34,225 nucleotides of DNA from an uncultured Granulosicoccaceae bacterium. Lineage in GTDB: Bacteria > Pseudomonadota > Gammaproteobacteria > Granulosicoccales > Granulosicoccaceae. Positions 1-9,062 of the stretch are shown piece by piece. The stretch lies in the NCBI GenBank assembly GCA_938003855.1, contig CALKXD010000039.1:1-34225 (forward strand), written 5' to 3'. Both the position numbers and the translations under genes were made by a program. Numbering within the stretch: position 1 is the stretch's first letter; each line of letters opens with the position of its first letter. Below the pieces are notes generated by a model. That model was not told where the DNA came from and did not search any database. It worked only from the letters and a program-made list of their open reading frames with translations.

Positions 1-320
1 GCCGTCTTCCTGCGCCATAGAGTTCTTTACTTCCACCACACTATCTATTTCAATATATATTGGTGAAACTGCATTTTCTACTTCACAACTATGCGCCAAC
101 TCTCCCAAAGAATTAAAGAGCGATAGAATTAAAGTACGATGGAATTATTTCATCAAGACGGCAATTATCCGCCTCCCCCCTGGAATAGCTGACGTACGAA
201 CGCCTCAACTTAGTACTCACACCACTCAGCGTTGCCTACCCCTTTATTTTGTTGACCGTCGCCCGAACTGCAAATATAGACTCTGCTACCTCGCAAACCA
301 CCTCTGCCATCCAAAATGCC
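1..320. other. AT-richer stretch without a confident gene
   Basis: No convincing reading frame fills this stretch, and it is visibly richer in A and T than the rest of the window. At the very edge an ATG on the minus strand (18 to 16) opens a frame reading M-A-Q-E-D-G that runs off the window. It could be the first codons of a truncated gene, but its only SD-like bases (GGAAG) lie rather far upstream, so it is not called as a CDS. A short frame at 236-460 overlaps the 3' end of the oxygenase gene in another frame and resembles no family. Confidence 0.4.
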
Positions 321-1163
321 TTACTCCTCAACATCCCGCAACTCAGCCAACCGCTCCTGCAAATAACTCCCGGCACTATATCGCTCAGACAAAACCACCT
401 CTGGCCGCGGATGCAGAAATAACGGTAACGATATACGGGACTTATTCTGATTAGCCCCATCGGGGTTAATCACCCGATGCGTCGTCGACGGAAAATACCC
501 ACCGGAGACCTCTTGCAGCATATCGCCAATATTAACGATCAGGTTGCCGAAGTCACAAGGCACATCCAGCCAAGATCCATCACGCTGCTTCACCTGCAGG
601 CCGGGTTCGTTGGCAGCCGGCAATACGGTAAGTAGATTGATATCCTCGTGCGCACTGGCTCTTATGGCATCGGGCTGCTCATCGCCTTGTAGCGGCGGGT
701 AGTGCAACACACGCAACAATGATTGCTCACTGCCGCTCATCATGTCCGGCAAGGGTTCGCTATAGCGTTTTTTTACATCGTCCGGGCTATGGGTTTCGAC
801 CCAACCGAGTAGCTCTGAAGCCAGGTTGCCGGCAACGGTGTAGTAGTCGAGTAATTCGTCACGGAGTGCGTCGGGGCACTGCCCCCATGGGTAGAAGTGA
901 TAGTACTCTTTGATATCGCGTACCATCCGGCCCTTGGCGGCTTCGGCTTGTTGCGCCGGGAAAAAACCGTCGTAACGGCTGGCGTCGAAGAGGTAATCAC
1001 TTTTGGTGCTGCTGTCAAAGAAGGCTTGCCAGTGGCTATAGATGGCATCAACTTTTGTTTGCGGCAGTGGATGATTAACCAGCACACCAAATCCGGTGGC
1101 GCGCAGCGACTCTACGAATCGGGCTGGTGCGTCTGCATCCTGGTAGTCAACGGCTTTCAGCAT
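321..1163 (-). CDS. 2-oxoglutarate/Fe(II)-dependent oxygenase, isopenicillin-N-synthase-like
   Basis: This 280-residue protein belongs to the non-haem iron 2OG oxygenase superfamily, IPNS-like branch. The N-terminal part (about 1-110) resembles the DIOX_N region. The core shows the iron ligands H172 and D174 in an A-H-E-D motif and the distal H229 in S-T-T-H-R. The 2-oxoglutarate-binding R-x-S (R243, S245) follows. Such enzymes use Fe(II), 2OG and O2 to hydroxylate or oxidise small molecules in the cytoplasm; the substrate cannot be read from the sequence. Length is slightly short of the usual 300-350. It lies 74 bp downstream of thyA on the same strand and may be co-transcribed, but no functional link is evident. 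Confidence 0.85.
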   Translation of the reverse strand: MLKAVDYQDADAPARFVESLRATGFGVLVNHPLPQTKVDAIYSHWQAFFDSSTKSDYLFDASRYDGFFPAQQAEAAKGRMVRDIKEYYHFYPWGQCPDALRDELLDYYTVAGNLASELLGWVETHSPDDVKKRYSEPLPDMMSGSEQSLLRVLHYPPLQGDEQPDAIRASAHEDINLLTVLPAANEPGLQVKQRDGSWLDVPCDFGNLIVNIGDMLQEVSGGYFPSTTHRVINPDGANQNKSRISLPLFLHPRPEVVLSERYSAGSYLQERLAELRDVEE

Positions 1164-1237
1164 AGTTTCATCACTCGCAGCGAATCAGTGTTTTGGTTTA
1201 CCTGCCACCGACTCACACAGACGCGGTGACACACTAT

Positions 1238-2149
1238 TTAGACAGCTACATCACCGGCAATAGCGGCATGGGACTGGTAGTTAACCACAGATAGATCATC
1301 AATGGTGTAGTCGAATAATGATTCAACCGACGGATTAATTTCAAGCGTGGGCATTGGCAAAGGGTCACGACTGATCTGGGTGCGGGCCTGGTCGATATGA
1401 TTTAAATACAGATGTACATCCATACCAAACCAGACAATTTCACCGGGCTGGTAGCCGGTTTGCCGTGCAAGCAGGTGCGTAACCAGCGCCAGGTTGGCGA
1501 TGTTCCAGGCCAGCCCGAGGAAAGCATCGGCACTGCGTTGTACCATCGCGCCGCAAAGCTTGCCTTCAGCCTGATTCACGTAGAATTGATAGTGTTTGTG
1601 GCACGGTGGCAGCGCCATTTCGCCGAGTTCGGCGACGTTCCAGCCGTCCCACAATATGCGTCGGGAAGTCGGATTGGTTTTGAGATCGTCAAGCACCTGC
1701 TGTACCTGATCGATCTCACCTCCTTCTGCGGTACTCCAGCGACGCCACTGCTTGCCATAGACAGGGCCAAGATTGCCCCAGCGGGCGGCAAAGGCATCAT
1801 CGCTTAGGATCAGTGCTTCAAAGTCTGCCTGTGAGATATCACTACCGTTTTGCTGACGGTAGTGCTTCAGTGGCCAGTCGGTCCAGATACGAACATTCTG
1901 CTCCAGCAACTGGCGTATGTTGTCGCCGCCGGACAGCATCCAGAGCATCTCTTTGAAGGCCGTTTTCCAGTAGACCTTTTTGGTGGTGAACAACGGGAAT
2001 CCGGCGTCGAGATCAAAACGCATTTCGTGACCGAATTTGGCACGGGTACCGACGCCGGTTCGGTCGATGCGCTGATCACCGTTTTCAACCAGATGCCGCA
2101 GTAGCTGAAGATATTGCTGCTCAGGATGCTCGGTCACAGGATCACTCAC
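1238..2149 (-). CDS. thyA: Thymidylate synthase
   Basis: ThyA converts dUMP to dTMP with 5,10-methylene-tetrahydrofolate. The catalytic cysteine is C183 in A-L-P-P-C-H, and the folate/dUMP-binding segments [12 protein letters not shown] (125-136) and R-S-A-D-A-F-L-G-L are present. At 303 residues it is longer than the 264-residue E. coli enzyme. The extra length sits in a middle insertion (about 98-122), as in many longer bacterial ThyAs. Some usually rigid positions differ: the segment near the C-terminus reads [11 protein letters not shown] rather than G-G-D-T-H-L-Y-S-N-H, and L-A-W-N-I-A-N replaces L-P-F-N-I-A-S. The ATG overlaps the lgt stop codon by 8 bp, so translation is probably coupled to lgt. 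Confidence 0.95.
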   Translation of the reverse strand: MSDPVTEHPEQQYLQLLRHLVENGDQRIDRTGVGTRAKFGHEMRFDLDAGFPLFTTKKVYWKTAFKEMLWMLSGGDNIRQLLEQNVRIWTDWPLKHYRQQNGSDISQADFEALILSDDAFAARWGNLGPVYGKQWRRWSTAEGGEIDQVQQVLDDLKTNPTSRRILWDGWNVAELGEMALPPCHKHYQFYVNQAEGKLCGAMVQRSADAFLGLAWNIANLALVTHLLARQTGYQPGEIVWFGMDVHLYLNHIDQARTQISRDPLPMPTLEINPSVESLFDYTIDDLSVVNYQSHAAIAGDVAV

Positions 2150-2963
2150 TGGTGGCTACATTTTTCGGGTGGGCGTAATGACCACGACGATACGCCAGCC
2201 AGATCAGTAAAACCCCCAGCACTATCATTGGAATTGACAGTTGCTGCCCGCGTGTCATCCAGTTAAACGCGACGTACAACAGGTGATCGTCGGGCTCACG
2301 AAAAAACTCGACAATAAAACGGGAGACCCCGTACACCAGCAGAAACATGCCCGATACGGCCATGGTCGGGCGCGGTTTGCGCGAGTAGATCCACAGGATC
2401 GAAAACAGCACAACGCCCTCAAGGAAAAACTGATACAACTGCGAAGGATGACGCGGCAGCACACCGGCCCCCTGGAACGGAAACACCATCCCCCAGGGCA
2501 CATCAGTGACACGACCCCAAAGCTCACCGTTGATAAAGTTACCGAGTCGTCCTGCACCAAGTCCGATGGCGCTGACCGGCGCAACCAGATCACCCACTTC
2601 AAACAGGGTTCGACCGGTTTTGCGGGCAAAGATCCAACTCGCCACAATGACACCGATAAAACCGCCATGAAACGACATGCCACCCTGCCAGATGCGCAGA
2701 ATCATCAGCGGGTCATCGGCAAACGCTGCAAAATTGTAGAAAAAGATGTAGCCAATACGGCCACCGAGTATGACGCCGATAGCGGCGTAGAAGATCAGGT
2801 CGGCCAGATCATCTTTGCTCCAGTTGGCGTTAAGCCGGCGCGTGTGTATTTTCAGCAACCACCAGGCAGCAACGAAGCCAATCAGATACATCAATCCATA
2901 CCAATGTATGGTCACCGGACCGATGGCAACGGCCACCGGATCTATGTTTGGGTATTCAAGCAT
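2142..2963 (-). CDS. lgt: Phosphatidylglycerol-prolipoprotein diacylglyceryl transferase
   Basis: Lgt is the inner-membrane enzyme that attaches diacylglycerol from phosphatidylglycerol to the lipobox cysteine of prolipoproteins, the first step of lipoprotein maturation. The 273-residue protein has about seven hydrophobic helices, the conserved S-F-H-G-G (H99) and the family signature [10 protein letters not shown] (138-147). The Y-G-L-M-Y motif is near the N-terminus and R-H-P-S-Q-L-Y is at about 171-177. Length is typical for the family. The lgt-thyA order with an overlapping junction is a classic gammaproteobacterial arrangement. The ATG at 2963 is preceded by GGAA, and a TATAAT box lies about 50 bp upstream. 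Confidence 0.96.
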   Translation of the reverse strand: MLEYPNIDPVAVAIGPVTIHWYGLMYLIGFVAAWWLLKIHTRRLNANWSKDDLADLIFYAAIGVILGGRIGYIFFYNFAAFADDPLMILRIWQGGMSFHGGFIGVIVASWIFARKTGRTLFEVGDLVAPVSAIGLGAGRLGNFINGELWGRVTDVPWGMVFPFQGAGVLPRHPSQLYQFFLEGVVLFSILWIYSRKPRPTMAVSGMFLLVYGVSRFIVEFFREPDDHLLYVAFNWMTRGQQLSIPMIVLGVLLIWLAYRRGHYAHPKNVATSE

Positions 2964-3013
2964 GGGTATTTCCGTAGTAAATCATGACCATCGCCGGTCA
3001 CACTGTTATCGTT

Positions 3014-3019
3014 ATTATA
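3014..3019 (-). promoter_or_regulatory. Candidate -10 box for lgt-thyA
   Basis: A perfect TATAAT reads on the minus strand 51 bp upstream of the lgt ATG. No good -35 hexamer lies 16-18 bp further upstream (the best is TTTCTG-like), so the promoter is plausible but unproven. The remaining gap up to 3261 (between lgt and the methyltransferase stop) shows only short overlapping frames without family resemblance. Confidence 0.4.
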
Positions 3020-3261
3020 GCGGTTGATAGTCGACTGCAGAAATCGGCTTCGGTTCCCTGCGCCTCGCGGCTCTGTGCCGGGCGGCCAGTGGCCTGTGCA
3101 ACGATATTTCCGGTTGTACAAACCACCACCGCAAAGAGACGTTGAAGACGCTGCCGGGTGGTGCCGTATCGATCACCCCGCCACCGGACTGCTGTTTACG
3201 CCGATGTTCCCGCACAGGCCCCATCAGCCTATGCGGTAAATTAGACCGGATGCCCGAGTGG

Positions 3262-4509
3262 CTAGCCCAGCATACGGGTAAAGACGGCTTTCAGGTATTC
3301 GGTCTCGGGTATCGCGGCATGTACCGGATGGTCACGTCCCTGATGACCGCGAGCGACCACCTGCACGCCAAAGCCACGGCTACGACCGGCATGCAATACC
3401 GCACGCTGTAATTCGGCATCAGTCAGATGATGAGAGCACGACCCTGATACCAGCATGCCACCGCGACTGAGCAACCCGGCCGCCTGTGAATTAACGCTTC
3501 GGTATTTTTCAATACCGCGGCGCTTGTCCTTAGCCCGCTGAATAAATGCCGGCGGGTCGAGCACCACTACATCAAATTGCTCGCCGTTGTCACGCAGACC
3601 CTTGAGCACTTCTGCCACGTCACCTTTAACGCCAGTCCAGCGATCGGCAAAGCCGTTCAGCGCTGCATTGCGCTGACCGCCTTCGACGGCGGCGGCTGAG
3701 CTGTCCACCGCAACCACCTGATCGGCGCCACCCGCCAGTGCGTTCATGCCCCAGCCACCCAGATAACTGTATGCGTCAAGCACGCGCTTGCCTTTGCAGA
3801 AGCCCTGCAGCGCAAGACGGTTATCGCGGTGATCATAAAACCAGCCGGTTTTCTGGCCGGTCTTCAAGGGAATTTCGTAGTTGAGTCCGTTTTCGACAAG
3901 AGTGGTGGTATCCGGTATTTCACCGAACGCCAGACTGTCTTCCTGCGGCAGACCTTCCAGAGCGCGAAAGGGGCTGGAATTTCGCAGATAGATGCCACTG
4001 GGTTTCAGCAGACGAACCAGCACGGCTACTAACATTTCCTCGACGGCCTGCATACCGGCGGTGTTGATCTGCATCACCAGGTAGTCACCGTAGCGATCAA
4101 TGATCACACCTGGCAGCCAGTCACCTTCGCCATGCACCAGCCGGTAACAGGGCTGATCGTACACCGCATTGCGTAACGCCAGTGCGGCGGCAATACGGCG
4201 TTCGATCAACCGCTCTGTCAGCGCTTCACCGGGCTTGAAGCTGTATACCCGTGCGCAGATCAGTGACTGCGGATTGACACAGGCCATAGCGATGGGCTTG
4301 CCGCGACTGGAGTGCACTTGCACCTGATCGCCGCTCTGGCATTCTTTGAGTGGAGACTTCGCGGTGTCAACCTCATTGCTGTAGACCCACAGGTGACCTG
4401 CCAGCAGCCGCCGCTCTTCGCTTTTTTTAAGGTACAGCGATTTTGTCGACTTCGCCGTGGTGACCGGCTGCTCGACAGACGGCTCCGTGTTTTCAGTAGG
4501 GTCAGTCAT
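3262..4509 (-). CDS. rlmI: RlmI-like 23S rRNA (cytosine-5) methyltransferase, PUA plus SAM domains
   Basis: This 415-residue class I methyltransferase matches RlmI architecture: an N-terminal PUA-like domain (about 24-95, with L-L-A-G-H-L-W-V-Y-S), a linker with Y-R-L-V-H-G-E and L-P-G-V-I-I-D-R-Y, and a Rossmann domain from about 205. Motif I is V-L-D-A-Y-S-Y-L-G-G-W-G (243-254), the D-P-P motif is at 318-320 and the catalytic-type cysteine is C358 in S-G-S-C-S-H. RlmI methylates C1962 of 23S rRNA in E. coli; the same role is inferred here. The open frame continues upstream to 4695, but that extension is low complexity and unlike the family. The ATG at 4509 is therefore preferred, giving about 20 residues more than E. 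coli RlmI. Confidence 0.88.
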   Translation of the reverse strand: MTDPTENTEPSVEQPVTTAKSTKSLYLKKSEERRLLAGHLWVYSNEVDTAKSPLKECQSGDQVQVHSSRGKPIAMACVNPQSLICARVYSFKPGEALTERLIERRIAAALALRNAVYDQPCYRLVHGEGDWLPGVIIDRYGDYLVMQINTAGMQAVEEMLVAVLVRLLKPSGIYLRNSSPFRALEGLPQEDSLAFGEIPDTTTLVENGLNYEIPLKTGQKTGWFYDHRDNRLALQGFCKGKRVLDAYSYLGGWGMNALAGGADQVVAVDSSAAAVEGGQRNAALNGFADRWTGVKGDVAEVLKGLRDNGEQFDVVVLDPPAFIQRAKDKRRGIEKYRSVNSQAAGLLSRGGMLVSGSCSHHLTDAELQRAVLHAGRSRGFGVQVVARGHQGRDHPVHAAIPETEYLKAVFTRMLG

Positions 4510-4555
4510 CAGGTTCCTGGGTATCAGTTGTGGAAATCGGGTCGAGGATCGCGCT

Positions 4556-4599
4556 GGCGGTGCAGACTGCGCGCGGCCGATGCTTGAGCCGCAACCGCC
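4556..4599. other. Two-tier stem-loop in the rlmI/trpB divergent region
   Basis: In the 274-bp gap between the divergent rlmI-like and trpB-like genes, GGCGGT (4556-4561) pairs with ACCGCC (4594-4599). Inside it, GCGGC (4573-4577) pairs with GCCGC (4588-4592). The bulge is asymmetric (11 nt against 1 nt). It could be a leader structure, but the stems are short and GC-rich, so chance is possible. A TTGACA hexamer at 4689-4694 points toward trpB but has no convincing -10 partner. Confidence 0.25.
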
Positions 4600-4783
4600 A
4601 TATGAGCCATTAAAACTCCGCCAACGGCTGCACATTTTGTGGCCGCAGTCAGCCGTGCAGTCTAGCACGAATCCTTCTGATGCTTCCTTTGACACCGCTC
4701 AGGAAAGCAATTTGTCCAGTGCATTTACACCGGCACTCGTTTACCCTGTTTGCAGATTTTTCGTTCAATTCTCCGGAGGGCAC

Positions 4784-6154
4784 ATGACCGATCAAACTAA
4801 ATTTCTACTGACCGAAAAAGACATTCCAAAAAGTTGGTATAACATTCAGGCAGACCTGCCCTCACCGATGGCTCCACCACTGCATCCGGGCACCGGCCAG
4901 CCAATCGGGCCTGACGATCTGGCACCGCTGTTCCCGATGGAACTGATCATGCAGGAAGTCTCACAGGAGCGTGAGATCGATATCCCCGAGCCGGTTCGCA
5001 ACGCCTACTGCCAGTGGCGTCCGACCCCGCTGTATCGCGCTCACCGGCTGGAAAAAGCGCTCGATACACCGGCCAAAATTTACTACAAGTACGAAGGCGT
5101 CAGCCCTTCCGGCAGCCACAAGCCCAACACCTCTGTGCCGCAGGCGTTCTACAATATGAACGAAGGCGTGAAAAAGCTCAGCACCGAGACCGGTGCGGGA
5201 CAATGGGGCTCGTCACTGGCCTATGCCGCCGCACTGTTTGATCTTGAAGTGCAGGTGTTTATGGTCAAGGTGAGCTTCCAGCAAAAGCCCTATCGCAAAG
5301 CCATGATGGAAGCCTACGGTGCCAAGTGTGTGGCCAGCCCCAGTGAACTGACTCAGGCCGGACGAGCTATTCTAGAAAAAACTCCCGACAGCACGGGCAG
5401 TCTGGGCATTGCTATCAGTGAGGCCGTCGAGGTGGCCGCCACTAACGACGACACCAAATACGCACTGGGCAGTGTGCTCAACCACGTGCTGATGCATCAG
5501 ACGATCGTCGGTCAGGAAGCCATGCGACAAATGGAAATGGCCGGTGACTACCCGGATGTGATCGTGGCCTGTACCGGTGGCGGCAGCAACTTTGCCGGTA
5601 TCGCGTTTCCGTTTCTTGGCGCGAAACTTCGCGGTGGTCACGACGTGCGTATTGTGGCGGTAGAACCGGCTGCCTGCCCTACCCTGACACGCGGCAAGTT
5701 TGCCTACGATTACGGCGATACCGCTCAGATGGCACCAATGGTCAAAATGCACACACTGGGTGCAGGCTTTATTCCCTCCGGCTTCCATGCCGGTGGTCTG
5801 CGCTATCACGGCATGGCACCATTGGTCAGCCATGTGCAGGAACTCGGTCTGATCGAGTCACACGCCCTTCATCAGCTGGAATGCTTTGAAGCCGGCGTCC
5901 TGTTTGGCCGCACCGAGAGCATCATCCCTGCGCCTGAAGCCACGCACGCGGTACGCGGTGCAATTGCCGAGGCACTGCGCTGCAAGGAAGAAGGCAAAAG
6001 CGAGACTATTTTGTTTAATCTGTGCGGCCACGGCCACTTTGATATGCAAGCCTATACCGACTACTTTGCCGGTAAGCTCAATGATCAGACGTACGATGAA
6101 TCAGAACTGGCAATGGCGCTGGCAGGCCTGCCATCGGTTGCTAACGCACCGTAA
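4784..6154 (+). CDS. trpB: Tryptophan synthase beta chain-like protein, TrpB2 type
   Basis: This is a 456-residue PLP enzyme of the TrpB2 subgroup, which joins indole to serine (or, in some archaeal members, phosphoserine) to make tryptophan. The PLP lysine is K113 in G-S-H-K-P-N-T, the subgroup motif G-A-G-Q-W-G is at 137-142 and the phosphate-binding G-G-G-S-N at 265-269. The C-terminal C-G-H-G-H segment is also typical. Length agrees with TrpB2 (about 430-460) rather than TrpB1 (about 400). The frame is open further upstream, but the ATG at 4784 follows a strong GGAGGG. No trpA lies nearby, so it acts as a stand-alone subunit or as an indole-salvage enzyme. It could alternatively act on another beta-substituted amino acid. 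Confidence 0.9.
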   Translation: MTDQTKFLLTEKDIPKSWYNIQADLPSPMAPPLHPGTGQPIGPDDLAPLFPMELIMQEVSQEREIDIPEPVRNAYCQWRPTPLYRAHRLEKALDTPAKIYYKYEGVSPSGSHKPNTSVPQAFYNMNEGVKKLSTETGAGQWGSSLAYAAALFDLEVQVFMVKVSFQQKPYRKAMMEAYGAKCVASPSELTQAGRAILEKTPDSTGSLGIAISEAVEVAATNDDTKYALGSVLNHVLMHQTIVGQEAMRQMEMAGDYPDVIVACTGGGSNFAGIAFPFLGAKLRGGHDVRIVAVEPAACPTLTRGKFAYDYGDTAQMAPMVKMHTLGAGFIPSGFHAGGLRYHGMAPLVSHVQELGLIESHALHQLECFEAGVLFGRTESIIPAPEATHAVRGAIAEALRCKEEGKSETILFNLCGHGHFDMQAYTDYFAGKLNDQTYDESELAMALAGLPSVANAP

Positions 6155-6172
6155 CAGCCAACTTAAGATAAC

Positions 6173-6201
6173 GCCACCCTCCCGCTCGCAGGAGGGTTGG
6201 C
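6173..6201. terminator. Stem-loop between convergent trpB and ubiD-like genes
   Basis: GCCACCCTCC pairs with GGAGGGTTGGC (one bulged base) around an 8-nt loop. It is 19 bp after the trpB stop and lies in the gap between two convergent genes. A T-run is missing on both sides, so it is a weak intrinsic terminator at best. A similar CCCTCC...GGAGGG hairpin lies at 29435-29454, also between convergent genes. Confidence 0.4.
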
Positions 6202-6336
6202 GCCAAGGCGTCGGGCGGCATAATGATAGCCGCCACCGCTCTGATCTGCACGCGAGCCCCCCCCTACCCGCGACCTGCACGTCAAGGCAATATTCACGAC
6301 CATGCAACCCTCAGCGGAGAGCCGGTCCCGCGGGAT

Positions 6337-8433
6337 CTAGACTGAATTCAAACGCGTAAACGGATTGCCATCCCGCCACACACTGACACGGGCATTGCAG
6401 GCTGGCGGCATCGCATCGCGTAATGCGACCTCAGTACGATCATCGGTTCTCACACACATAAAGTAGCCGCCTAACAGGTGAGCCAGCCAGTCCGACGAGG
6501 TTTTATGATCGATCAGCACCACTTCGTGGATCGCAGCTGCCACGCTCAGCTTACTGGCAAATTTTTCCGCACGCTTCGATGACTGACTGATCAGCAATTG
6601 CAATGGGTGCTCTTCCACCACTCCAGCGACCAGCTTACCCAGGCGTTTGGCAGTTACGTCAGTGGCCTGATCAGAAAACCGGATTCGGCCATGCTTGCCA
6701 GCGCTGACGAGAATCAAATGCGTGATCTCACCACAATAGGCCTTCAACGTGGACTTGAACTCTACCTCGGTGCGCACTCGCTCAAAGGCCGACAGATCAC
6801 AATCGACGAGGCGCGATTCCAGCTCTAGAAACAGCTCGGCCGCCGCGTTCTGACGGTCGTCGTTAGCAGCGTCCCGGCCGGCAAAAACAACCAGTACACG
6901 CGGGCTGTTTTCATGGTCTTGTTCATCGCCGTTGGCTGAGTGACTTTCGTTGGCGGCAGACGCATAACCCGCCGTCAAAGACGCCGATGTAGTGGCTGCA
7001 CCGTCGGCGGCATGCAAGGCATTGATCTGACTGGCGGTGTCGTTTTCGTCAGTGGTTTTTGCTGCTGTGGCTGACGTGCTGATATCTACTGAGTCCAGTG
7101 ATACCGCCTTATACGATACGCGATCATACTCATAGCTGTGCGGGTATGGACGCGTGCAATCAAAGCCGACCTTGCACCCGAGATAGTCCGGGAAACCCGG
7201 GTTCAAACCGTGCCCGAAGACTTTGTCAATAGTGACAATACCGTTTTTGGCGTCGAGCCGTGTGGCCATAGCCCACTCAACATCAGAGGCATCACGGATG
7301 TTTACGTCATCGTCGACCACTGTCACCATTTTCAACGGCGGGAATGCGGCAAACGTTGCCATAATCGCCTGCTTTCCCCACCCCGCACGCTTTTGCGAGA
7401 CACTGACCACCGCGTGATAAAACCCGCAGCCACCATGCGTGAAGTACACATCGTGCACGCCGGGTATTTGTCTTTTTAAAGTGGCAAGCACATTGGCCTC
7501 GCCAAGCAAGCCCACTGAATTCCAGACTTCAGCTCCGGACAGAATTGTTTGGAACACCGGGTCGGGTCTGGCGTGAATAGCACGCACCCGCACCACCGGG
7601 CGTGGTTCGCTGCGCGCGTAATATCCGGTCACTTCCGCAAATGGCCCTTCGTCGCCGAGTTCACCGGGGATCATCTCGCATTCAATTGCATACATGGCGT
7701 TGGCGACCAGCTCAACAGGCGTCATTTTGCCGCGCACCAGCTCAAGTGGTGCGCCGTGAAACTCACTGGCGATACCTAGCTCATCAGCCTCCGGCGGAGC
7801 CGCCTCTGCCGGGGTAGCGGCAGCAAAGTGCAATCCGGGACCGACGCCGCAGTTGATCGACAGGAACAGGCTTTTACCCAGCTTTCTGGCTTTTTCGAGA
7901 TACAGACCGAGGTGCCGGCCCGCATCGATGTTGACATGCAGGGTTCGATCATCGATCACCATAAATCGTTGTATCGAGGCATTTCGCACACCGGTTTCCG
8001 GGTCAGTGGTGATCACCACACCCGCATCGAAGTAGGCGCCGCCATCCTTTTCAGCATGGATCGGCACGGGGAGGTCAGACAGAGATAATCCAGACTGCCC
8101 CTGCAGAATCGGGCCATCGTCGACCACCACCGGCGGCTGTGGGTCTGACTGCCATTGCTGGATGCAAGCCGAGACATATTGCGGCAGTGTTGCCTCGTCC
8201 TGCCGGAGCAAATGCGCCAGCAACGGGCGCGACCAGTACAGGCCGGTAAACACCGGGGCCTGATGGCCAGCCACCTTATGGAACATCACCGCGCGCGCTT
8301 GCCCTTCAAGCTGCGCGGCAATACCGGCCAGATCATGGTGCAGATCAACCTCGGAGTTGACATGCGCCAGCTTGCCGGCAGCATCCAGGTCATCAATGAT
8401 AGTCGTCAGATCGGCCAGATGATTACCTGCCAT
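6337..8433 (-). CDS. UbiD-family decarboxylase with an extra C-terminal domain
   Basis: Residues 1 to about 445 are a UbiD-type domain, the prenyl-FMN-dependent reversible (de)carboxylase family acting on aromatic or alpha,beta-unsaturated acids. Visible family segments are N-A-S-I-Q-R-F (151-157) with the following H-V-N and R-H-L, the acidic stretch E-C-E-M-I-P-G-E (251-258) and G-P-F-A-E-V-T-G-Y-Y (263-272). H-D-V-Y-F-T-H-G-G-C-G occurs at 327-337. A Ser/Ala/Thr-rich linker (about 446-508) leads to an extra domain (510-698), which makes the protein about 200 residues longer than typical UbiD. The ATG has a GGGGGA ribosome site. A flavin reductase gene lies 116 bp upstream on the same strand and could supply reduced flavin. 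No ubiX is in the window. The substrate is unknown. Confidence 0.85.
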   Translation of the reverse strand: MAGNHLADLTTIIDDLDAAGKLAHVNSEVDLHHDLAGIAAQLEGQARAVMFHKVAGHQAPVFTGLYWSRPLLAHLLRQDEATLPQYVSACIQQWQSDPQPPVVVDDGPILQGQSGLSLSDLPVPIHAEKDGGAYFDAGVVITTDPETGVRNASIQRFMVIDDRTLHVNIDAGRHLGLYLEKARKLGKSLFLSINCGVGPGLHFAAATPAEAAPPEADELGIASEFHGAPLELVRGKMTPVELVANAMYAIECEMIPGELGDEGPFAEVTGYYARSEPRPVVRVRAIHARPDPVFQTILSGAEVWNSVGLLGEANVLATLKRQIPGVHDVYFTHGGCGFYHAVVSVSQKRAGWGKQAIMATFAAFPPLKMVTVVDDDVNIRDASDVEWAMATRLDAKNGIVTIDKVFGHGLNPGFPDYLGCKVGFDCTRPYPHSYEYDRVSYKAVSLDSVDISTSATAAKTTDENDTASQINALHAADGAATTSASLTAGYASAANESHSANGDEQDHENSPRVLVVFAGRDAANDDRQNAAAELFLELESRLVDCDLSAFERVRTEVEFKSTLKAYCGEITHLILVSAGKHGRIRFSDQATDVTAKRLGKLVAGVVEEHPLQLLISQSSKRAEKFASKLSVAAAIHEVVLIDHKTSSDWLAHLLGGYFMCVRTDDRTEVALRDAMPPACNARVSVWRDGNPFTRLNSV

Positions 8434-8549
8434 GCGTCCCCCGCTGCCTTGTTTCTATTAGTGTGATTGCAGCTAATGTTATAGCAGTTGTAAAAATTAC
8501 CTGCGGCCTGTCGCACGGAAATGACACCCGGGCGACGAATAGCGGCACG

Positions 8550-9062
8550 CTATCTTGCAATGCGGCCGTAGTCCCCGGCAAAGTACAGCAACGGCGCATA
8601 GTGCTGTTTGTCGGACTCTGCTGCGACATTGACCGACAACACCCGCCCGACCAGTATGTTGTGATCGCCGGCGGCGTGGTTCTGCTCAATCCGGCAATGC
8701 AGGCTGGCCATCATATCCGCCAGCAGTGGCACACCAACGGATTGCCCGTCGACTTTCATCTCGCGGGTGTCGAGCGCTGCGAATTTGTCTTCGCCCGGCG
8801 TCGCAAAGCGATTTGACAGCTGCTGCTGCTGATCATTGAGCACGTGGATCGCAAAATAGCGGCATTGACAAAACGCCTCGTACTCCGGCGACTGCTGCCC
8901 GACACTCCACAGCACTAACGGCGGCTCAAGAGACACGGAGCTAAAGCTGTTTACGGTCATACCGACAGGATCGCCTGCGCTGTCTGCGGTGGTGACAATG
9001 GTCACTCCGGTGGCAAAACGCCCCATCGCGTGGCGATACTGTTCACGGCTGATAGCGTTCAA
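8550..9062 (-). CDS. Flavin reductase-like (FMN-binding split barrel) protein
   Basis: A 170-residue protein of the flavin reductase domain family (HpaC/NtaB-like), which reduces FMN or FAD with NAD(P)H and passes it to a partner oxygenase. The signature runs from F-A-T-G-V-T-I-V-T-T near the N-terminus through G-M-T-V-N-S-F-S-S-V-S-L-E-P-P-L-V. H-C-R-I-E and a D-H-N-I-L-V-G-R-V segment follow. The frame is open to 9101. However, a TTG at 9062 is preceded by AGGAGA at ideal distance, and starting there gives the usual N-terminus (N-A-I-S-R-E-Q-Y-R). It lies upstream of the UbiD-like gene and diverges from the ABM protein. It may serve the UbiD protein or an unseen monooxygenase. Confidence 0.88.
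   Translation of the reverse strand: MNAISREQYRHAMGRFATGVTIVTTADSAGDPVGMTVNSFSSVSLEPPLVLWSVGQQSPEYEAFCQCRYFAIHVLNDQQQQLSNRFATPGEDKFAALDTREMKVDGQSVGVPLLADMMASLHCRIEQNHAAGDHNILVGRVLSVNVAAESDKQHYAPLLYFAGDYGRIAR

Noticed and set aside
2130-2140. Other TGATCC/GGATCA hexamers across the window (for example at 2139, 7674, 10036, 21684, 28675)
   Set aside because: None is followed by CGTA after 16 bp, and several are inside coding regions, so they were not counted as ECF11 promoters.
2241-2987. 248-codon plus-strand frame
   Set aside because: It lies antisense to lgt, which is certain from its signature motifs. Its translation has no family character.
3241-3290. tRNA-Ser/Leu-like string (ATGCCCGAGTGGCTAG)
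   Set aside because: It lacks a matching acceptor stem, anticodon arm and T-loop. It runs into the 3' coding end of the RlmI-like gene, so it is coincidence.
4510-4695. N-terminal extension of the RlmI-like frame
   Set aside because: Its 62 residues are unlike the family and overlap the divergent promoter region. The ATG at 4509 gives the expected N-terminus.
4457-4783. N-terminal extension of the TrpB2 frame
   Set aside because: There is no family similarity, and the ATG at 4784 has a strong GGAGGG ribosome site.
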